Source: Sphingomonas xanthus (GTDB taxonomy: Bacteria; Pseudomonadota; Alphaproteobacteria; Sphingomonadales; Sphingomonadaceae). From it: a stretch of DNA of 64,000 nucleotides. Under the pieces are notes generated by a model that saw nothing but the letters and a program-made list of their open reading frames with translations, was not told where the DNA came from and searched no databases. A program made the translations under genes and the position numbers. How positions within the stretch are numbered: the stretch's first letter is position 1; the number at the start of each line of letters is the position of its first letter. The stretch is taken from NCBI RefSeq assembly GCF_007998985.1, contig NZ_CP041659.1:806001-870000 (forward strand). The letters are read 5' to 3'. Of the stretch, positions 19,993 through 28,786 are shown one piece after another.

Positions 19993-20814
19993 ATGACCAT
20001 GATCGACACTATCATTCCAACGACGACCGAAGCCGCCGAGCCGGTGACGGCAGACGGCACGCCGAAAATGAGCGCCCGCGACGTCAGCGTCTTCTACGGT
20101 CCGAAGCAGGCGCTGCAATCGGTCAGCGTCGACATTCATGACGACAAGGTCACCGCCTTCATCGGCCCGTCGGGCTGCGGCAAGTCGACTTTCCTGCGCT
20201 GCCTCAACCGGATGAATGATACCATCCCGGCTGCGCGCGTGACCGGCGACATCAGCCTCGACGGCCAGGACATCTACGCTTCGAAGATGGACGTGGTGCA
20301 GCTTCGCGCCCGGGTCGGGATGGTGTTCCAGAAGCCCAACCCCTTTCCCAAGTCGATCTTTGAAAACGTTGCCTATGGTCCGCGCATCCATGGCCTAGCC
20401 GACGGAAAGAACGAGCTTGAAGCGATCGTCGAGAAGTCGCTGAAGCGCGCGGGTCTTTGGGACGAGGTCAAGGATCGGCTGCAGGAAAGCGGTACGGCCC
20501 TTTCGGGCGGCCAGCAGCAACGGCTGTGTATCGCCCGCGCCATCGCGGTCGACCCGGAAGTGATCCTGATGGACGAGCCGTGCAGCGCGCTCGACCCGAT
20601 CGCCACCGCCAAGATCGAGGAACTGATCCACGAACTGCGCGGGCGCTACGCGATTGCGATCGTTACCCATAACATGCAGCAGGCGGCACGCGTGTCGCAG
20701 CGCACCGCCTTCTTCCACCTTGGCGAGATGGTCGAATATGGCCGTACCAAGGACATCTTCACCAATCCGCGCGAACAGCGCACCCAGGATTATATCACCG
20801 GCCGCTACGGCTGA
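19993..20814 (+). CDS. pstB: Phosphate ABC transporter ATPase PstB
   Basis: A 273-residue ABC ATPase that drives PstCA. Walker A is GPSGCGKST, the signature is [15 protein letters not shown], Walker B is [13 protein letters not shown], and the switch histidine is in [14 protein letters not shown]. Alternative start at 19999 would remove two residues. It is also part of the phosphate-sensing complex with PhoU and PhoR. Confidence 0.97.
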   Translation: MTMIDTIIPTTTEAAEPVTADGTPKMSARDVSVFYGPKQALQSVSVDIHDDKVTAFIGPSGCGKSTFLRCLNRMNDTIPAARVTGDISLDGQDIYASKMDVVQLRARVGMVFQKPNPFPKSIFENVAYGPRIHGLADGKNELEAIVEKSLKRAGLWDEVKDRLQESGTALSGGQQQRLCIARAIAVDPEVILMDEPCSALDPIATAKIEELIHELRGRYAIAIVTHNMQQAARVSQRTAFFHLGEMVEYGRTKDIFTNPREQRTQDYITGRYG

Positions 20815-20827
20815 TCGGAGACAGGAC

Positions 20828-21532
20828 ATGGCCACCAGCGGACATACGATCAAAGCCTTCGACGAGGATCTCGACCGGCTGCGCGCGCTCATCAGCGAGA
20901 TGGGGGGGCACGCCGAACATGCGATCCGTGAATCGTTGCGCTGCCTCGTTCAACAGGACCTCGATGGCGCCGCCAAGATCGTCGACGAGGACAAGAAGCT
21001 CGACCTGCTAGAAATTGAGACCGAGCGGCGAGCTGTGCAGCTGATCGCGCTGCGCGCGCCGATGGCGACCGACCTTCGCGACGTCGTCGCCGCGCTCAAA
21101 ATCTCTAGCGTGGTCGAACGGATCGGCGATTATGCAAAGAACATCTCCAAGCGCGTTCCCCTGCTGGAGAGCGGGGGCGCGATCGAGCCTTTGTCGCTGC
21201 TCCCGGAAATGGGCCGCATGGTTACCGAAATGGTCCATGACGTGCTCAATGCCTTTGTCGAAAGAGACGCCGAAGCTGCTCTGCAGGTGATCGAGCGCGA
21301 CAAGGCAGTCGACGATTTCTACAACAGCATCTTCCGGACGCTGCTGACCTATATGATGGAAAACCCCAACAATATCGGCAAGTCGGCGCACCTCCTGTTT
21401 ATTGCCAAGAACGTCGAGCGCGTCGGCGACCATGCGACCAACATCGGCGAAATGGTCTACTATGCGGCGACCGGCCAGCACATCATGGACCGGCCCAAGG
21501 GCGATGATGAAATGATGGTGGAGAAGATCTGA
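20828..21532 (+). CDS. phoU: Phosphate signalling protein PhoU
   Basis: A 234-residue helical protein with two PhoU repeats that dampens PhoR signalling and limits phosphate uptake. Motifs RRAVQLIALRAPMATDLRDV in the first half and LLFIAKNVERVGDHATNIGE in the second are the metal-binding helices with conserved E/D-x-x-x-D spacing. The ATG at 20828 with GGAGACAGGA before it was chosen; a frame starting at 20654 is inside pstB. The stop TGA overlaps the phoB start as TGATG... (one base shared). Confidence 0.95.
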   Translation: MATSGHTIKAFDEDLDRLRALISEMGGHAEHAIRESLRCLVQQDLDGAAKIVDEDKKLDLLEIETERRAVQLIALRAPMATDLRDVVAALKISSVVERIGDYAKNISKRVPLLESGGAIEPLSLLPEMGRMVTEMVHDVLNAFVERDAEAALQVIERDKAVDDFYNSIFRTLLTYMMENPNNIGKSAHLLFIAKNVERVGDHATNIGEMVYYAATGQHIMDRPKGDDEMMVEKI

Positions 21533-22221
21533 TGCTTCCCAAGCGCCTGCTTCTGGTCGAGGACGACCGGGCGCTTGCCGAGCTAGTTTCCTTTCATTTC
21601 GACCGCGCCGGTTATGCGGTGACCCGTACCGGGGATGGCGAGGAGGCCCTGATCCTTGCCGACGAGGTGCGCCCCGACCTGGTCCTGCTCGATTGGATGA
21701 TCGAGGGGATCAGCGGAATCGAGGTTTGCCGCCGCCTCCGCCGCCGCCAGGCAACCGCTAATGTCCCGATCATCATGCTTACTGCCCGTGGTGAGGAAGA
21801 TGACCGGATTCGCGGCCTCGAAACCGGTGCCGACGACTATATGACCAAGCCCTTCAGCCCAAAGGAGCTCGTCGCGCGCGCCGGCGCCGTGCTCCGCCGC
21901 GTCCGACCCGCGCTCGCCGCCGAGGCGCTTGCCTACGCCGGCGTCGAAATGGACCTGGTCGCCCATCGGGTGAAGCGCGCAGACCGGGCGATCCAGCTGG
22001 GTCCGACCGAATATCGCTTGCTGCGCCACTTCCTTGAAAACCCGGGCCGGGTGTTTTCGCGCCAGCAACTGCTTGAAACCGTCTGGCCGCACAGCGAAGA
22101 CATCGAATTGCGGACCGTCGATGTCCATATCCGGCGGCTGCGCATGGCGCTTGGCCATCCCGACCTGATCCGCACGGTTCGGTCGGCCGGCTATGCGCTC
22201 GATTCCGAAGAACATTCCTGA
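21532..22221 (+). CDS. phoB: Phosphate regulon response regulator PhoB
   Basis: A 229-residue OmpR-family regulator. The receiver has acidic pair LLVEDD, phosphorylated D54 in LVLLDWMIEG, and conserved lysine in MTKPFSPKEL. The winged-helix domain ends with ELRTVDVHIRRLRMAL and IRTVRSAGYAL. It binds the Pho box before pstS. It starts within the phoU stop codon and ends the operon; a terminator follows. Confidence 0.96.
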   Translation: MLPKRLLLVEDDRALAELVSFHFDRAGYAVTRTGDGEEALILADEVRPDLVLLDWMIEGISGIEVCRRLRRRQATANVPIIMLTARGEEDDRIRGLETGADDYMTKPFSPKELVARAGAVLRRVRPALAAEALAYAGVEMDLVAHRVKRADRAIQLGPTEYRLLRHFLENPGRVFSRQQLLETVWPHSEDIELRTVDVHIRRLRMALGHPDLIRTVRSAGYALDSEEHS

Positions 22222-22230
22222 ACCCAGGAG

Positions 22231-22263
22231 GCGGCGCGAAATCGGGGACGCGCCGCTTTTCTT
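22231..22263 (+). terminator. Intrinsic terminator of the pst-pho operon
   Basis: A perfect eight-base stem GCGGCGCG/CGCGCCGC (22231-22238 and 22249-22256) with a ten-base loop is followed by TTTTCTT, ten bases after the phoB stop. Confidence 0.85.
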
Positions 22264-22291
22264 GCGCTCGGCGGATGGCTAGGGGGAACCC

Positions 22292-23032
22292 ATGGCACGC
22301 AAGAACAAGGGCCGCGGCGGCGGCAACCCCAACCGCCCGCGCTTCTGGGGCAAGCACGCAGTAGCTGCTGCGCTCGACAATCCCGATCGCAAGGTCCTGA
22401 AGGCCTGGGCCTCGCGCGAGGCGGCGGGCTTCATGCAATTTCCGGCTGAACTGCCGGTGGTCATGGCCGAGGCGCCGGACCTGGGCCGCATGGTTCCCGC
22501 CGACGCACCGCACCAGGGAGTGGTCATCGAGGTCGAACCGCTTGAGGAACGCTGGCTGGCCGATCTTCTCGCCGACGCGCCGGATCGCGCGGTCCTGTTG
22601 GTGCTGGATCAGGTTACCGACCCGCATAATGTCGGCGCGATCCTGCGTTCCGCCGCTGCCTTCGGCGCGGTCGGAATCGTCACCCAGGACCGCCATTCCC
22701 CGCCCGAAAGCGGCGCCTTGGCAAAGGCGGCATCGGGCGCGCTGGAACGGGTGCCCTGGGTCCGCGTGGTCAACCTGGCCCGCGCGCTGGAAGAAATTGC
22801 CGAGGCCGGATTCTGGCGGATCGGCCTCGCCGGCGAAGCCGAAACCGACCTCAAGGAAGCGCTTGGCCCGGCCAGGGTCGCGCTGGTGCTTGGCGCCGAA
22901 GGTCCCGGGTTGCGGCCGAATACCCGCGAGCATTGCGACGCCCTGGCCAAGCTGCCGATCCGGGACATGATGGAGAGCCTTAACGTCTCCAATGCCGCAG
23001 CGGTCGCGCTATACGCCGCCAACGTCGCCTGA
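22292..23032 (+). CDS. rlmB: 23S rRNA 2'-O-methyltransferase, TrmH/RlmB family
   Basis: A 246-residue SPOUT methyltransferase, probably acting on guanosine 2251 of 23S rRNA. The N-terminus is basic and glycine-rich (MARKNKGRGGGNPNRPR) before the substrate-binding domain FWGKHAVAAAL. SPOUT motifs are DPHNVGAILRSAAAFG, LVLGAEGPGLR and MMESLNVSNAAAVALY, which build the AdoMet knot. AGGGGG precedes the ATG. The stop shares a base with the alkA start (TGATG). Confidence 0.9.
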   Translation: MARKNKGRGGGNPNRPRFWGKHAVAAALDNPDRKVLKAWASREAAGFMQFPAELPVVMAEAPDLGRMVPADAPHQGVVIEVEPLEERWLADLLADAPDRAVLLVLDQVTDPHNVGAILRSAAAFGAVGIVTQDRHSPPESGALAKAASGALERVPWVRVVNLARALEEIAEAGFWRIGLAGEAETDLKEALGPARVALVLGAEGPGLRPNTREHCDALAKLPIRDMMESLNVSNAAAVALYAANVA

Positions 23033-23652
23033 TGGTCCGCACGGTTCAGTCGTTACACGCCAGCCTGGATGCGCTTGCCGAGCGCGAGGCGGCCTTCGCC
23101 CGGGTCCTGGATATCCATGGCAGGCCCGAGCCGCGTTCAAGCGAGCCCGGCGTCGAAACGCTGCTGCGCACAATCGTTGGCCAGCAGGTCAGCGTGGCCG
23201 CGGCCCGGTCAATGTGGAATAAGCTTACCGCAAGTTACGGCAGGCCGGTCGACCTGGAAGCGCTGCACGGCGCCGACAACGACACGCTACGCGAAGCCGG
23301 CCTGTCGCGGCAGAAAGCAGGCTATGCGCGAAGCCTCGCCGGGCTGGTCCTATCTGGCGAGCTCGACCTCGCCGGTCTTCCCGAGGATGATGAGGAAGCG
23401 ATCGCCCTGTTGACCAAGGTCAAGGGGATCGGCCGCTGGTCGGCTGAGATCTACCTGCTGTTCGCCGAGGGACGCGGCGATGTCTGGCCGGCGGGCGATC
23501 TTGCGGTCCAGGTCGAGATAGGAAAGCTGCTAGGGCTCGAGGCTCGTCCGTCCGAAAGACAGCTGCGCGCCCTGGCCGAAGCCTGGCGACCGCACCGCGG
23601 CGCTGCCGCCGTGCTTGCATGGCACAGCTATAACGCTCCGCCTCTGGACTAA
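23032..23652 (+). CDS. alkA: DNA-3-methyladenine glycosylase II (HhH-GPD)
   Basis: A 206-residue base-excision glycosylase that removes alkylated bases. The helix-hairpin-helix is TKVKGIGRWSAEIYLLF and the catalytic aspartate is D156 in VWPAGDLAVQ. The length fits the short bacterial AlkA-like enzymes without the N-terminal domain of E. coli AlkA. It starts inside the rlmB stop codon, so both are made from one message. Confidence 0.92.
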   Translation: MVRTVQSLHASLDALAEREAAFARVLDIHGRPEPRSSEPGVETLLRTIVGQQVSVAAARSMWNKLTASYGRPVDLEALHGADNDTLREAGLSRQKAGYARSLAGLVLSGELDLAGLPEDDEEAIALLTKVKGIGRWSAEIYLLFAEGRGDVWPAGDLAVQVEIGKLLGLEARPSERQLRALAEAWRPHRGAAAVLAWHSYNAPPLD

Positions 23653-23660
23653 ACCAGGGA

Positions 23661-24950
23661 TCAGGCTGCGGCGCCCTGCCGCTGGAGCCCGGCGCTGTGG
23701 GGGCGCGCACTCAGACCGCGGAAAATGCGCGGGCCAAGGTCGAGCCGGAACGGCGCCAACTTGGCGTCGCTTTCATTGCCGCGCCCAACCAAGAAGCTGG
23801 CCGACGCCTGACTTTCCCCCGATCCGGTGCGGAACAGGATGTTGAAGGCGACGATCGGAACGAAAAGTTTGCGGCCCTCAAGCTCGAAGCTGTGAAGCGC
23901 ATCGATTGGCAGCTTGACCGCGCTGCGCAATCCCACCCGGCCCCGTGCGGCAATCGCCGGCATGCGGTCGCCCTGACCATTGGGCTTGCCAAAGAATTCC
24001 GCGATCTCCTGGTCTTGGCGGGCGTGGGCGCCGAACAGCGCGCCTTCCACCAGCACGTCGCGCGCAGGCGCAGTCCCGGCGTTGACGATCACCAGTTCGA
24101 ACTGGAGCATGACCTCATGTTCGGTCACTACCGCACGGTCGGGGCGGAAATCGAAGCGCAAGTCCGGCTTGAAGGCGGTCGACACGATCAGGCCGTCGTC
24201 CGGTGCCTTCGGCTCCGGAACCGCCGGCGGGGCCGCCGGGGCGGCCGGCCTTGGCGCAGGTGCCGGTTGGGACCGAGGCGGAGCCGGGTCTGGACGCGTG
24301 CGAGCCGGCGGGAAGGACGGCGCCTCGGAAACGTCGTCGGGTGCCAGGCCGGCGAAGGCCATGCGGCCCGGATCCGGCTGTTCGCGGCGGCCAAAACGGT
24401 TCCAGCCCAGATAGGCGATCCCGGCAGTTGCCGCCATCAACGCTAAGATCCACGCCCAGCCCAATCCCTTGTTGTCGGCGGAATTCCCGACGGTAACGTC
24501 GAGCGGAACGCTTTCGGTTATCGCCGGGGCAGGGACCAGGCCCGCTGCCCCCGGGTCGAGCGCGGCAGTAAGCCCTTCGGTTTGCGACGGCTCGATCGAT
24601 GGACGGGCGTCGGTGGGTTGCGCGTCGGCCCGGGTGGAAGGGGCGGCAACGGGTGCCGCACTACGATCGGAAGTCGCGGCCGAAGCCGGCCGAGCGGGCG
24701 GTTCCGCGCTTGGCTGAGGCGTCGCCTGCTGCGCGGGCTGTTGTTGCGCTGGCCGCTCCGCAGGACGGGTGACCGAACCTTCGAGGCTGAAATTGCGCAG
24801 CTGCGACGGGCCGACCGTGTCCGCTGCTGTGGTTGGCGCGGCGGTCACGTCGACCGGCGCGTCGCTGTTCTGCGCCCCGGCCGGAACGGCCAGGACCAGC
24901 GCCACGATGGCCAACAATGACTTACATTTCATGCGGCGCGATGCCGTCAT
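23661..24950 (-). CDS. Proline-rich bitopic membrane protein, unknown
   Basis: A 429-residue protein not recognised. It has a signal-peptide-like start (MTASRRMKCKSLLAIVALVL, cut near PAGAQ), a long low-complexity P/A/S-rich periplasmic part (about 45-160), one membrane helix (about 165-183, WAWILALMAATAGIAYLGW), a second P-rich segment and then a folded C-terminal domain (about 250-415) with strand-rich pattern (VMLQFELVIVNAGTAPARDV). That domain looks like an Ig-like or BatD-type fold, but this is a guess. AGGA lies eleven bases before the ATG. The stop is nine bases from the convergent alkA stop. Confidence 0.75.
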   Translation of the reverse strand: MTASRRMKCKSLLAIVALVLAVPAGAQNSDAPVDVTAAPTTAADTVGPSQLRNFSLEGSVTRPAERPAQQQPAQQATPQPSAEPPARPASAATSDRSAAPVAAPSTRADAQPTDARPSIEPSQTEGLTAALDPGAAGLVPAPAITESVPLDVTVGNSADNKGLGWAWILALMAATAGIAYLGWNRFGRREQPDPGRMAFAGLAPDDVSEAPSFPPARTRPDPAPPRSQPAPAPRPAAPAAPPAVPEPKAPDDGLIVSTAFKPDLRFDFRPDRAVVTEHEVMLQFELVIVNAGTAPARDVLVEGALFGAHARQDQEIAEFFGKPNGQGDRMPAIAARGRVGLRSAVKLPIDALHSFELEGRKLFVPIVAFNILFRTGSGESQASASFLVGRGNESDAKLAPFRLDLGPRIFRGLSARPHSAGLQRQGAAA

Positions 24951-25033
24951 CTGCCCGTCCTGCCGGTTGAATGGATCCGCGCTAGCCTACCCCAGCTGGC
25001 CAGCGCCTGAACGCGCTAATGACGAGAAATAAC

Positions 25034-25055
25034 CCGCGACACAAGGGTTTCGCGG
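25034..25055 (-). terminator. Possible weak terminator after the pirin gene
   Basis: On the minus strand, CCGCGA and TCGCGG (six pairs, ten-base loop) follow the pirin stop by one base, with GGTTATTTCT after them. The stem is short and the U-run is broken, so this is tentative. Confidence 0.3.
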
Positions 25056-25056
25056 T

Positions 25057-25749
25057 CTATCGAGCATCGACTAGGACGAGCTCCGCGTCAGCTTCCGCCC
25101 CTATCGTGATGGCGGCTTCGCCGGTGATGGCGACCCCGTCCCGGGCGTTGGCCGCGACGCCGTTGACCAGCACCCGTGCGGAGGGAACGAGGTAGAGATG
25201 CCGCGACGGATCGGCAGCATAAGTCACCGCATCGCCAGCCTTCAGTGTCGCACCCAGCACCCGTGCATCGGCGTTGATCGAGAGCACGCCGTCGCCGGGG
25301 TCGCCGCTCGCCAGAAGCTGGAAATTGCCGTCGCGCGCCTCCTTGGGGAAAGGCATCATGCCCCAGTTGGGCTCGGCTCCCGGCTTGTCGGTTTCGATCC
25401 AGATCTGGAACAAGGTCGTTTCCTCGTCTTCCAGATTATATTCGGCATGCCGGACCCCGGTTCCCGCGCTCATGACCTGAACGTCGCCCGCCGGCGTTCG
25501 GCCGCAATTACCCATCGAATCCTGGTGGCTGATCGCCCCGGTCCGGACATAGGTGATGATCTCCATGTCCCGGTGCGGATGCGGCGGGAAGCCGGTCTTG
25601 GCCGCGATCCGGTCGTCGTTCCAAACCCGGATCGAACCCCAGCCCAATCGCCGGAGGTCATGATAGCCGGCGAAGCTGAAATGGTGACGGGCATCGAGCC
25701 AGCCATGGTCGGCGTGGCCAAGCGAAGCGAAGGGTCGAATGTCGATCAT
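25057..25749 (-). CDS. Pirin family protein (bicupin)
   Basis: A 230-residue bicupin. MIDIRPFASLGHADHGWLDA and RHHFSFAGYHD are the usual pirin start, so the ATG at 25749 was chosen. The metal site of the N-terminal cupin is visible as HPHRDMEIITYV, then HQDSMG and later GVRHAEYN. Some pirins act as quercetin 2,3-dioxygenases or as regulators; the substrate here is unknown. It is followed by the gamma carbonic anhydrase gene upstream on the same strand with a 40-base gap, so the two may form an operon. Confidence 0.9.
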   Translation of the reverse strand: MIDIRPFASLGHADHGWLDARHHFSFAGYHDLRRLGWGSIRVWNDDRIAAKTGFPPHPHRDMEIITYVRTGAISHQDSMGNCGRTPAGDVQVMSAGTGVRHAEYNLEDEETTLFQIWIETDKPGAEPNWGMMPFPKEARDGNFQLLASGDPGDGVLSINADARVLGATLKAGDAVTYAADPSRHLYLVPSARVLVNGVAANARDGVAITGEAAITIGAEADAELVLVDAR

Positions 25750-25789
25750 GGGACTGGAGATGACCCTTGCCCGCATCGGCTTTCAAGTG

Positions 25790-26314
25790 TCAGCCGTGTG
25801 ACCGCAATTCCTTGGCATAGCGCGCCGCCTTTTCGGAATAATGGGCAGCCGAGAGGCTGAGCATCGCGACCTGTTCATCGCTCAGTTGCCGAACCGCGCG
25901 GGCGGGCGAGCCGACGATCAGACTACGCGGTTCGAAGGTCCTGCCCTCGGTAACCAGCGCGCCGGCCCCGACGATGCATTGCGCACCGATCACCGCTCCA
26001 TTGAGGATTCGCGCCCCCATGCCGACCAGTGCCTCGTCCTCGACGGTGCAGCCATGAAGAATCGCCTGATGGCCGACGGTGACCCGTGCGCCGATCGTCA
26101 GCGGCGCGCCGGGATCACTATGCCCGATCGCGCCGTCCTGGAAATTGCTCTGCTCGCCCAGCAGGATCGGCGTGTTGTCGGCGCGGATAACGGCGCCGAA
26201 CCAAACACTGGCATGTGCGCCAAGCCGGACGTCACCGATGAGGTCAGCCGACGGAGCGACCCAAGCGCTGGGATCGATCTGCGGTCCGGTGGTTCCGATG
26301 GAAAAGAGAGCCAT
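25790..26314 (-). CDS. Gamma carbonic anhydrase family protein (left-handed beta helix)
   Basis: A 174-residue hexapeptide-repeat protein that should trimerise. Repeats run from DPSAWVAPSADLIGDVRLG to ALVTEG. Metal-site histidines of the gamma carbonic anhydrase type are seen in AIGHSDPG, TVGHQAILHGC. The short acid loop of Cam enzymes is absent, as in YrdA/PaaY-like members, so true carbonic anhydrase activity is uncertain. It is upstream of pirin on the same strand. Confidence 0.9.
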   Translation of the reverse strand: MALFSIGTTGPQIDPSAWVAPSADLIGDVRLGAHASVWFGAVIRADNTPILLGEQSNFQDGAIGHSDPGAPLTIGARVTVGHQAILHGCTVEDEALVGMGARILNGAVIGAQCIVGAGALVTEGRTFEPRSLIVGSPARAVRQLSDEQVAMLSLSAAHYSEKAARYAKELRSHG

Positions 26315-26419
26315 GTCGCCGATATTAGTCCGTATCAGACCGAGCGTCGATCAGCCCTTTGCAGGGCGACTCCGCCTCCCTTGGGAATCCGTACGATGAC
26401 GTTATTCGGGAGGCATTAA

Positions 26420-26719
26420 TTGTCCGGTGCCGAACAGTCTCGGCGTGCCGAGCGGGTAGCGCTTCGCGCCGACATCGATTTCCTCCGGTCCGGCGATCAT
26501 AAATATCGAGTCAGCATCCTCGATATCTCTCCCGAAGGCTGTTGGATCGACCTTCCCGAGATGCTGGCCGTCGGCGAGACCATCTGGATCTTTCTGCCCA
26601 GCCTCGAATCGCTCCACGCCAAGGTTTGCTGGGTCAAGGACTGGACCGCCGGGGTCGAATTCACGCAGCCGCTCCACCCCGCGGTATTCACGACGATCGA
26701 ACAGCGAATGCGCCGCTAG
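26420..26719 (+). CDS. PilZ domain protein (c-di-GMP receptor)
   Basis: A 99-residue stand-alone PilZ domain. The c-di-GMP motif is intact: RxxxR at R8-R12 (SRRAERV) and D/NxSxxG at D35-G40 (DISPEG). No ATG is available; the start is TTG at 26420 with GGGAGG seven bases before it. It probably works as a c-di-GMP-responsive adapter for motility or polysaccharide; the partner is not nearby. It is divergent from the carbonic anhydrase gene and tRNA-Leu is just downstream on the other strand. Confidence 0.88.
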   Translation: MSGAEQSRRAERVALRADIDFLRSGDHKYRVSILDISPEGCWIDLPEMLAVGETIWIFLPSLESLHAKVCWVKDWTAGVEFTQPLHPAVFTTIEQRMRR

Positions 26720-26754
26720 CAAGAGCGGGCCAAGGCGCTGACGGACAGGATTAA

Positions 26755-26841
26755 TGGTGCCCAGGAGAGGACTCGAACCTCCACGCCGTTTCCAGCGCCG
26801 CCACCTGAAGACGGTGCGTCTACCAATTCCGCCACCTGGGC
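26755..26841 (-). tRNA. tRNA-Leu (anticodon CAG)
   Basis: An 87-base class II tRNA on the minus strand. The acceptor is GCCCAGG/CCTGGGC, the anticodon stem-loop is CCGTC-TTCAGGT-GGCGG, the variable arm is long, the T arm is GAGGTTCGAGTCCTC and CCA is encoded. Confidence 0.96.
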
Positions 26842-26872
26842 ACAGGGGCATGTGATTGCCGGTAGGCGGCGG

Positions 26873-26902
26873 CCTCTAGGGGGGCGATGGGCCGTCTGTC
26901 AA
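26873..26902 (-). promoter_or_regulatory. Promoter of tRNA-Leu(CAG)
   Basis: On the minus strand, TTGACA (26902-26897) is followed after 18 bases by TAGAGG (26878-26873), which ends 31 bases before the mature tRNA 5' end. The hexamers equal those proposed for the TonB receptor at 1356. Confidence 0.55.
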
Positions 26903-26985
26903 CAGCCTGTCGGGGCCTTGCGGGAAATCGCCGCTTGGCCCAAGGACATGGGCCGATTCCCATCGCCGCAGGAACTGATCCCATC

Positions 26986-27936
26986 ATGAGGAAACCCGGT
27001 ACTCCGCCACTGGTCACCGTCTTCGGCGGAAGCGGCTTTATCGGCCGCTATGTCTGTGAAATGCTGCTTAAGGCAGGCGCCCGCGTGCGCGTTGCCGAGC
27101 GCGATCCGCGCAAGGCCTGGTTCCTCCAGCCGCTCGGGTCGGTCGGGCAGGTTTCGGCCATCGCCGCCGATCTTGGCCGTCCCCAAACGATCGCCCGCGC
27201 GGTCGAGGGCGCCGATGCCGTCGTCAACCTCGTGGGGGTGTTCAAGGGCGACCTGGAAACCCTTCATGTCACCGGCGCGGGAAAGCTTGCCGAAGCCGCC
27301 AATGCCGCCGGGGCCACGGCGCTCGTGCACGTCAGCGCGATCGGCGCCGATCCCGAAGCCGAGTCCCGCTATGGCCGGACCAAGGGGCTGGGCGAACAGG
27401 CTGTCCGCAAGGGCTTTGCGGCCGCGACGATCATCCGTCCCAGCGTGGTGTTCGGCTCCGAGGACGAGTTCACCAACCGCTTCGCCCGCATGGCGCGCTT
27501 CCCGGTCCTTCCGGTGATCGCGCCGAACAGCCGCTTCCAGCCGGTTTATGTGCGCGATCTTGCCCAGGCGATCGCCGCGGCCGCGCTCAATCCCCGGGTC
27601 CATGCCGGCAATACTTATGAACTGGCCGGGCCCGATGTCATGACCATGCGCGAACTGAACGGGACGGTCGCGGCGATAGCCGGCGGTGAGCCCGAACTGG
27701 TCGATGTGCCCGACATCATTGCCCGCGGCATCGCGATGGCCGGCTTCCTGCCAGGCGCGCCGCTGACCACCGACCAATGGCTGATGCTACAAAGCGACAA
27801 TGTCGCCTCTGGCCGGCATCCGGGTTTCAAGGCGTTCGACATCGTTCCGACACCCTTGTCGGCGGTCGCCCATGAATGGCTTGGGCGCTATCGCGTCGGC
27901 GGCCGTTTCGCGCCCCACCGCAGTGCGCGGGCCTGA
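26986..27936 (+). CDS. Complex I NDUFA9-like NAD(P)-binding protein
   Basis: A 316-residue atypical short-chain dehydrogenase of the NDUFA9 type. The nucleotide-binding loop is VTVFGGSGFIGRYVCEMLL and the YxxxK position reads YGRTKGLGE. In alphaproteobacteria and mitochondria this protein binds NADPH at complex I and helps assembly or stability. The ATG at 26986 gives the usual start just before the first beta strand; a longer frame from 26887 has no support. uppP follows after eight bases. Confidence 0.88.
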   Translation: MRKPGTPPLVTVFGGSGFIGRYVCEMLLKAGARVRVAERDPRKAWFLQPLGSVGQVSAIAADLGRPQTIARAVEGADAVVNLVGVFKGDLETLHVTGAGKLAEAANAAGATALVHVSAIGADPEAESRYGRTKGLGEQAVRKGFAAATIIRPSVVFGSEDEFTNRFARMARFPVLPVIAPNSRFQPVYVRDLAQAIAAAALNPRVHAGNTYELAGPDVMTMRELNGTVAAIAGGEPELVDVPDIIARGIAMAGFLPGAPLTTDQWLMLQSDNVASGRHPGFKAFDIVPTPLSAVAHEWLGRYRVGGRFAPHRSARA

Positions 27937-27944
27937 GCGCGACC

Positions 27945-28745
27945 ATGCCGATCCTCCTGCTGGTCGTCATCCTCGGCATCGTCGAGGGCGTTACCGAATA
28001 TCTCCCGGTCTCCTCGACTGGCCATCTGATCCTCGCCACCGAGCTGATGGGCTTTGACGCCGACAAATGGGCCTTGTTCAACATCGCCATCCAGCCCGGC
28101 GCCATCCTTGCCATTCTGGTGCTGTACTGGCGCACCTTCCGCGACGTCCTGGTCGGACTGTGGCAGCGCGAGCCGTCGGCCTTCGCCTTCGTCCGCAACC
28201 TGCTGGTCGCCTTCATTCCCGCAGTCGTGCTTGGACTGGCGATCGGCGACTATGTCGAGCTGTTGCTGGGCAATGCCGAAGTCGTCGCCTGGATGCTGAT
28301 CATCGGCGGCTTTGCCATCCTGTTGATCGAGCGGCTGGCGCGGCCGACAGACAGCGGCGGCGTCGCCAATGTCACCTTGAATCATTCGGTCGGCATCGGG
28401 CTGATCCAGTGCCTGGCGATGATCCCCGGGGTCAGCCGGTCGGGGGCGACGATCATGGGCGCGATGGCTATGGGTGTCGACCGCAAGACGGCCGCCGAAT
28501 TCAGCTTCTTCCTAGCCGTACCGACGTTGAGCGGCGCGACTGCGCTCCAACTGTACAAACATGGTGCGACGATGGACCCGGGTACGGGCGGCTGGATCCT
28601 GGTCGGTGCCCTCGTCTCCTTCGTCGTCGCGGTCGCGGTGGTGAAGGCCTTTGTCGCCGTCATCCAGAAGTTCGGCTTCGCGCCATTCGCCTGGTACCGG
28701 ATCGCCGCCGGCACCGCCGCACTTCTGTGGCTGGCGGCGCGCTGA
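27945..28745 (+). CDS. uppP: Undecaprenyl-diphosphatase UppP (BacA)
   Basis: A 266-residue inner-membrane enzyme that recycles undecaprenyl diphosphate, the lipid carrier for peptidoglycan. Both signature motifs are clear: EGVTEYLPVSSTGHLIL near the start and MIPGVSRSGATIMGAMAMG in the second half. About eight membrane helices are predicted by eye. Loss of function in related species raises bacitracin sensitivity. It follows the NDUFA9-like gene closely. Confidence 0.96.
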   Translation: MPILLLVVILGIVEGVTEYLPVSSTGHLILATELMGFDADKWALFNIAIQPGAILAILVLYWRTFRDVLVGLWQREPSAFAFVRNLLVAFIPAVVLGLAIGDYVELLLGNAEVVAWMLIIGGFAILLIERLARPTDSGGVANVTLNHSVGIGLIQCLAMIPGVSRSGATIMGAMAMGVDRKTAAEFSFFLAVPTLSGATALQLYKHGATMDPGTGGWILVGALVSFVVAVAVVKAFVAVIQKFGFAPFAWYRIAAGTAALLWLAAR

Positions 28746-28786
28746 GGCTCGCGCTAGGCTGGCCGGGTCTAACCGGGGGGTTCAGC

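Noticed and set aside
21854-22933. 359-codon minus-strand frame across phoB and rlmB
   Set aside because: It crosses a terminator and two certain genes on the other strand.
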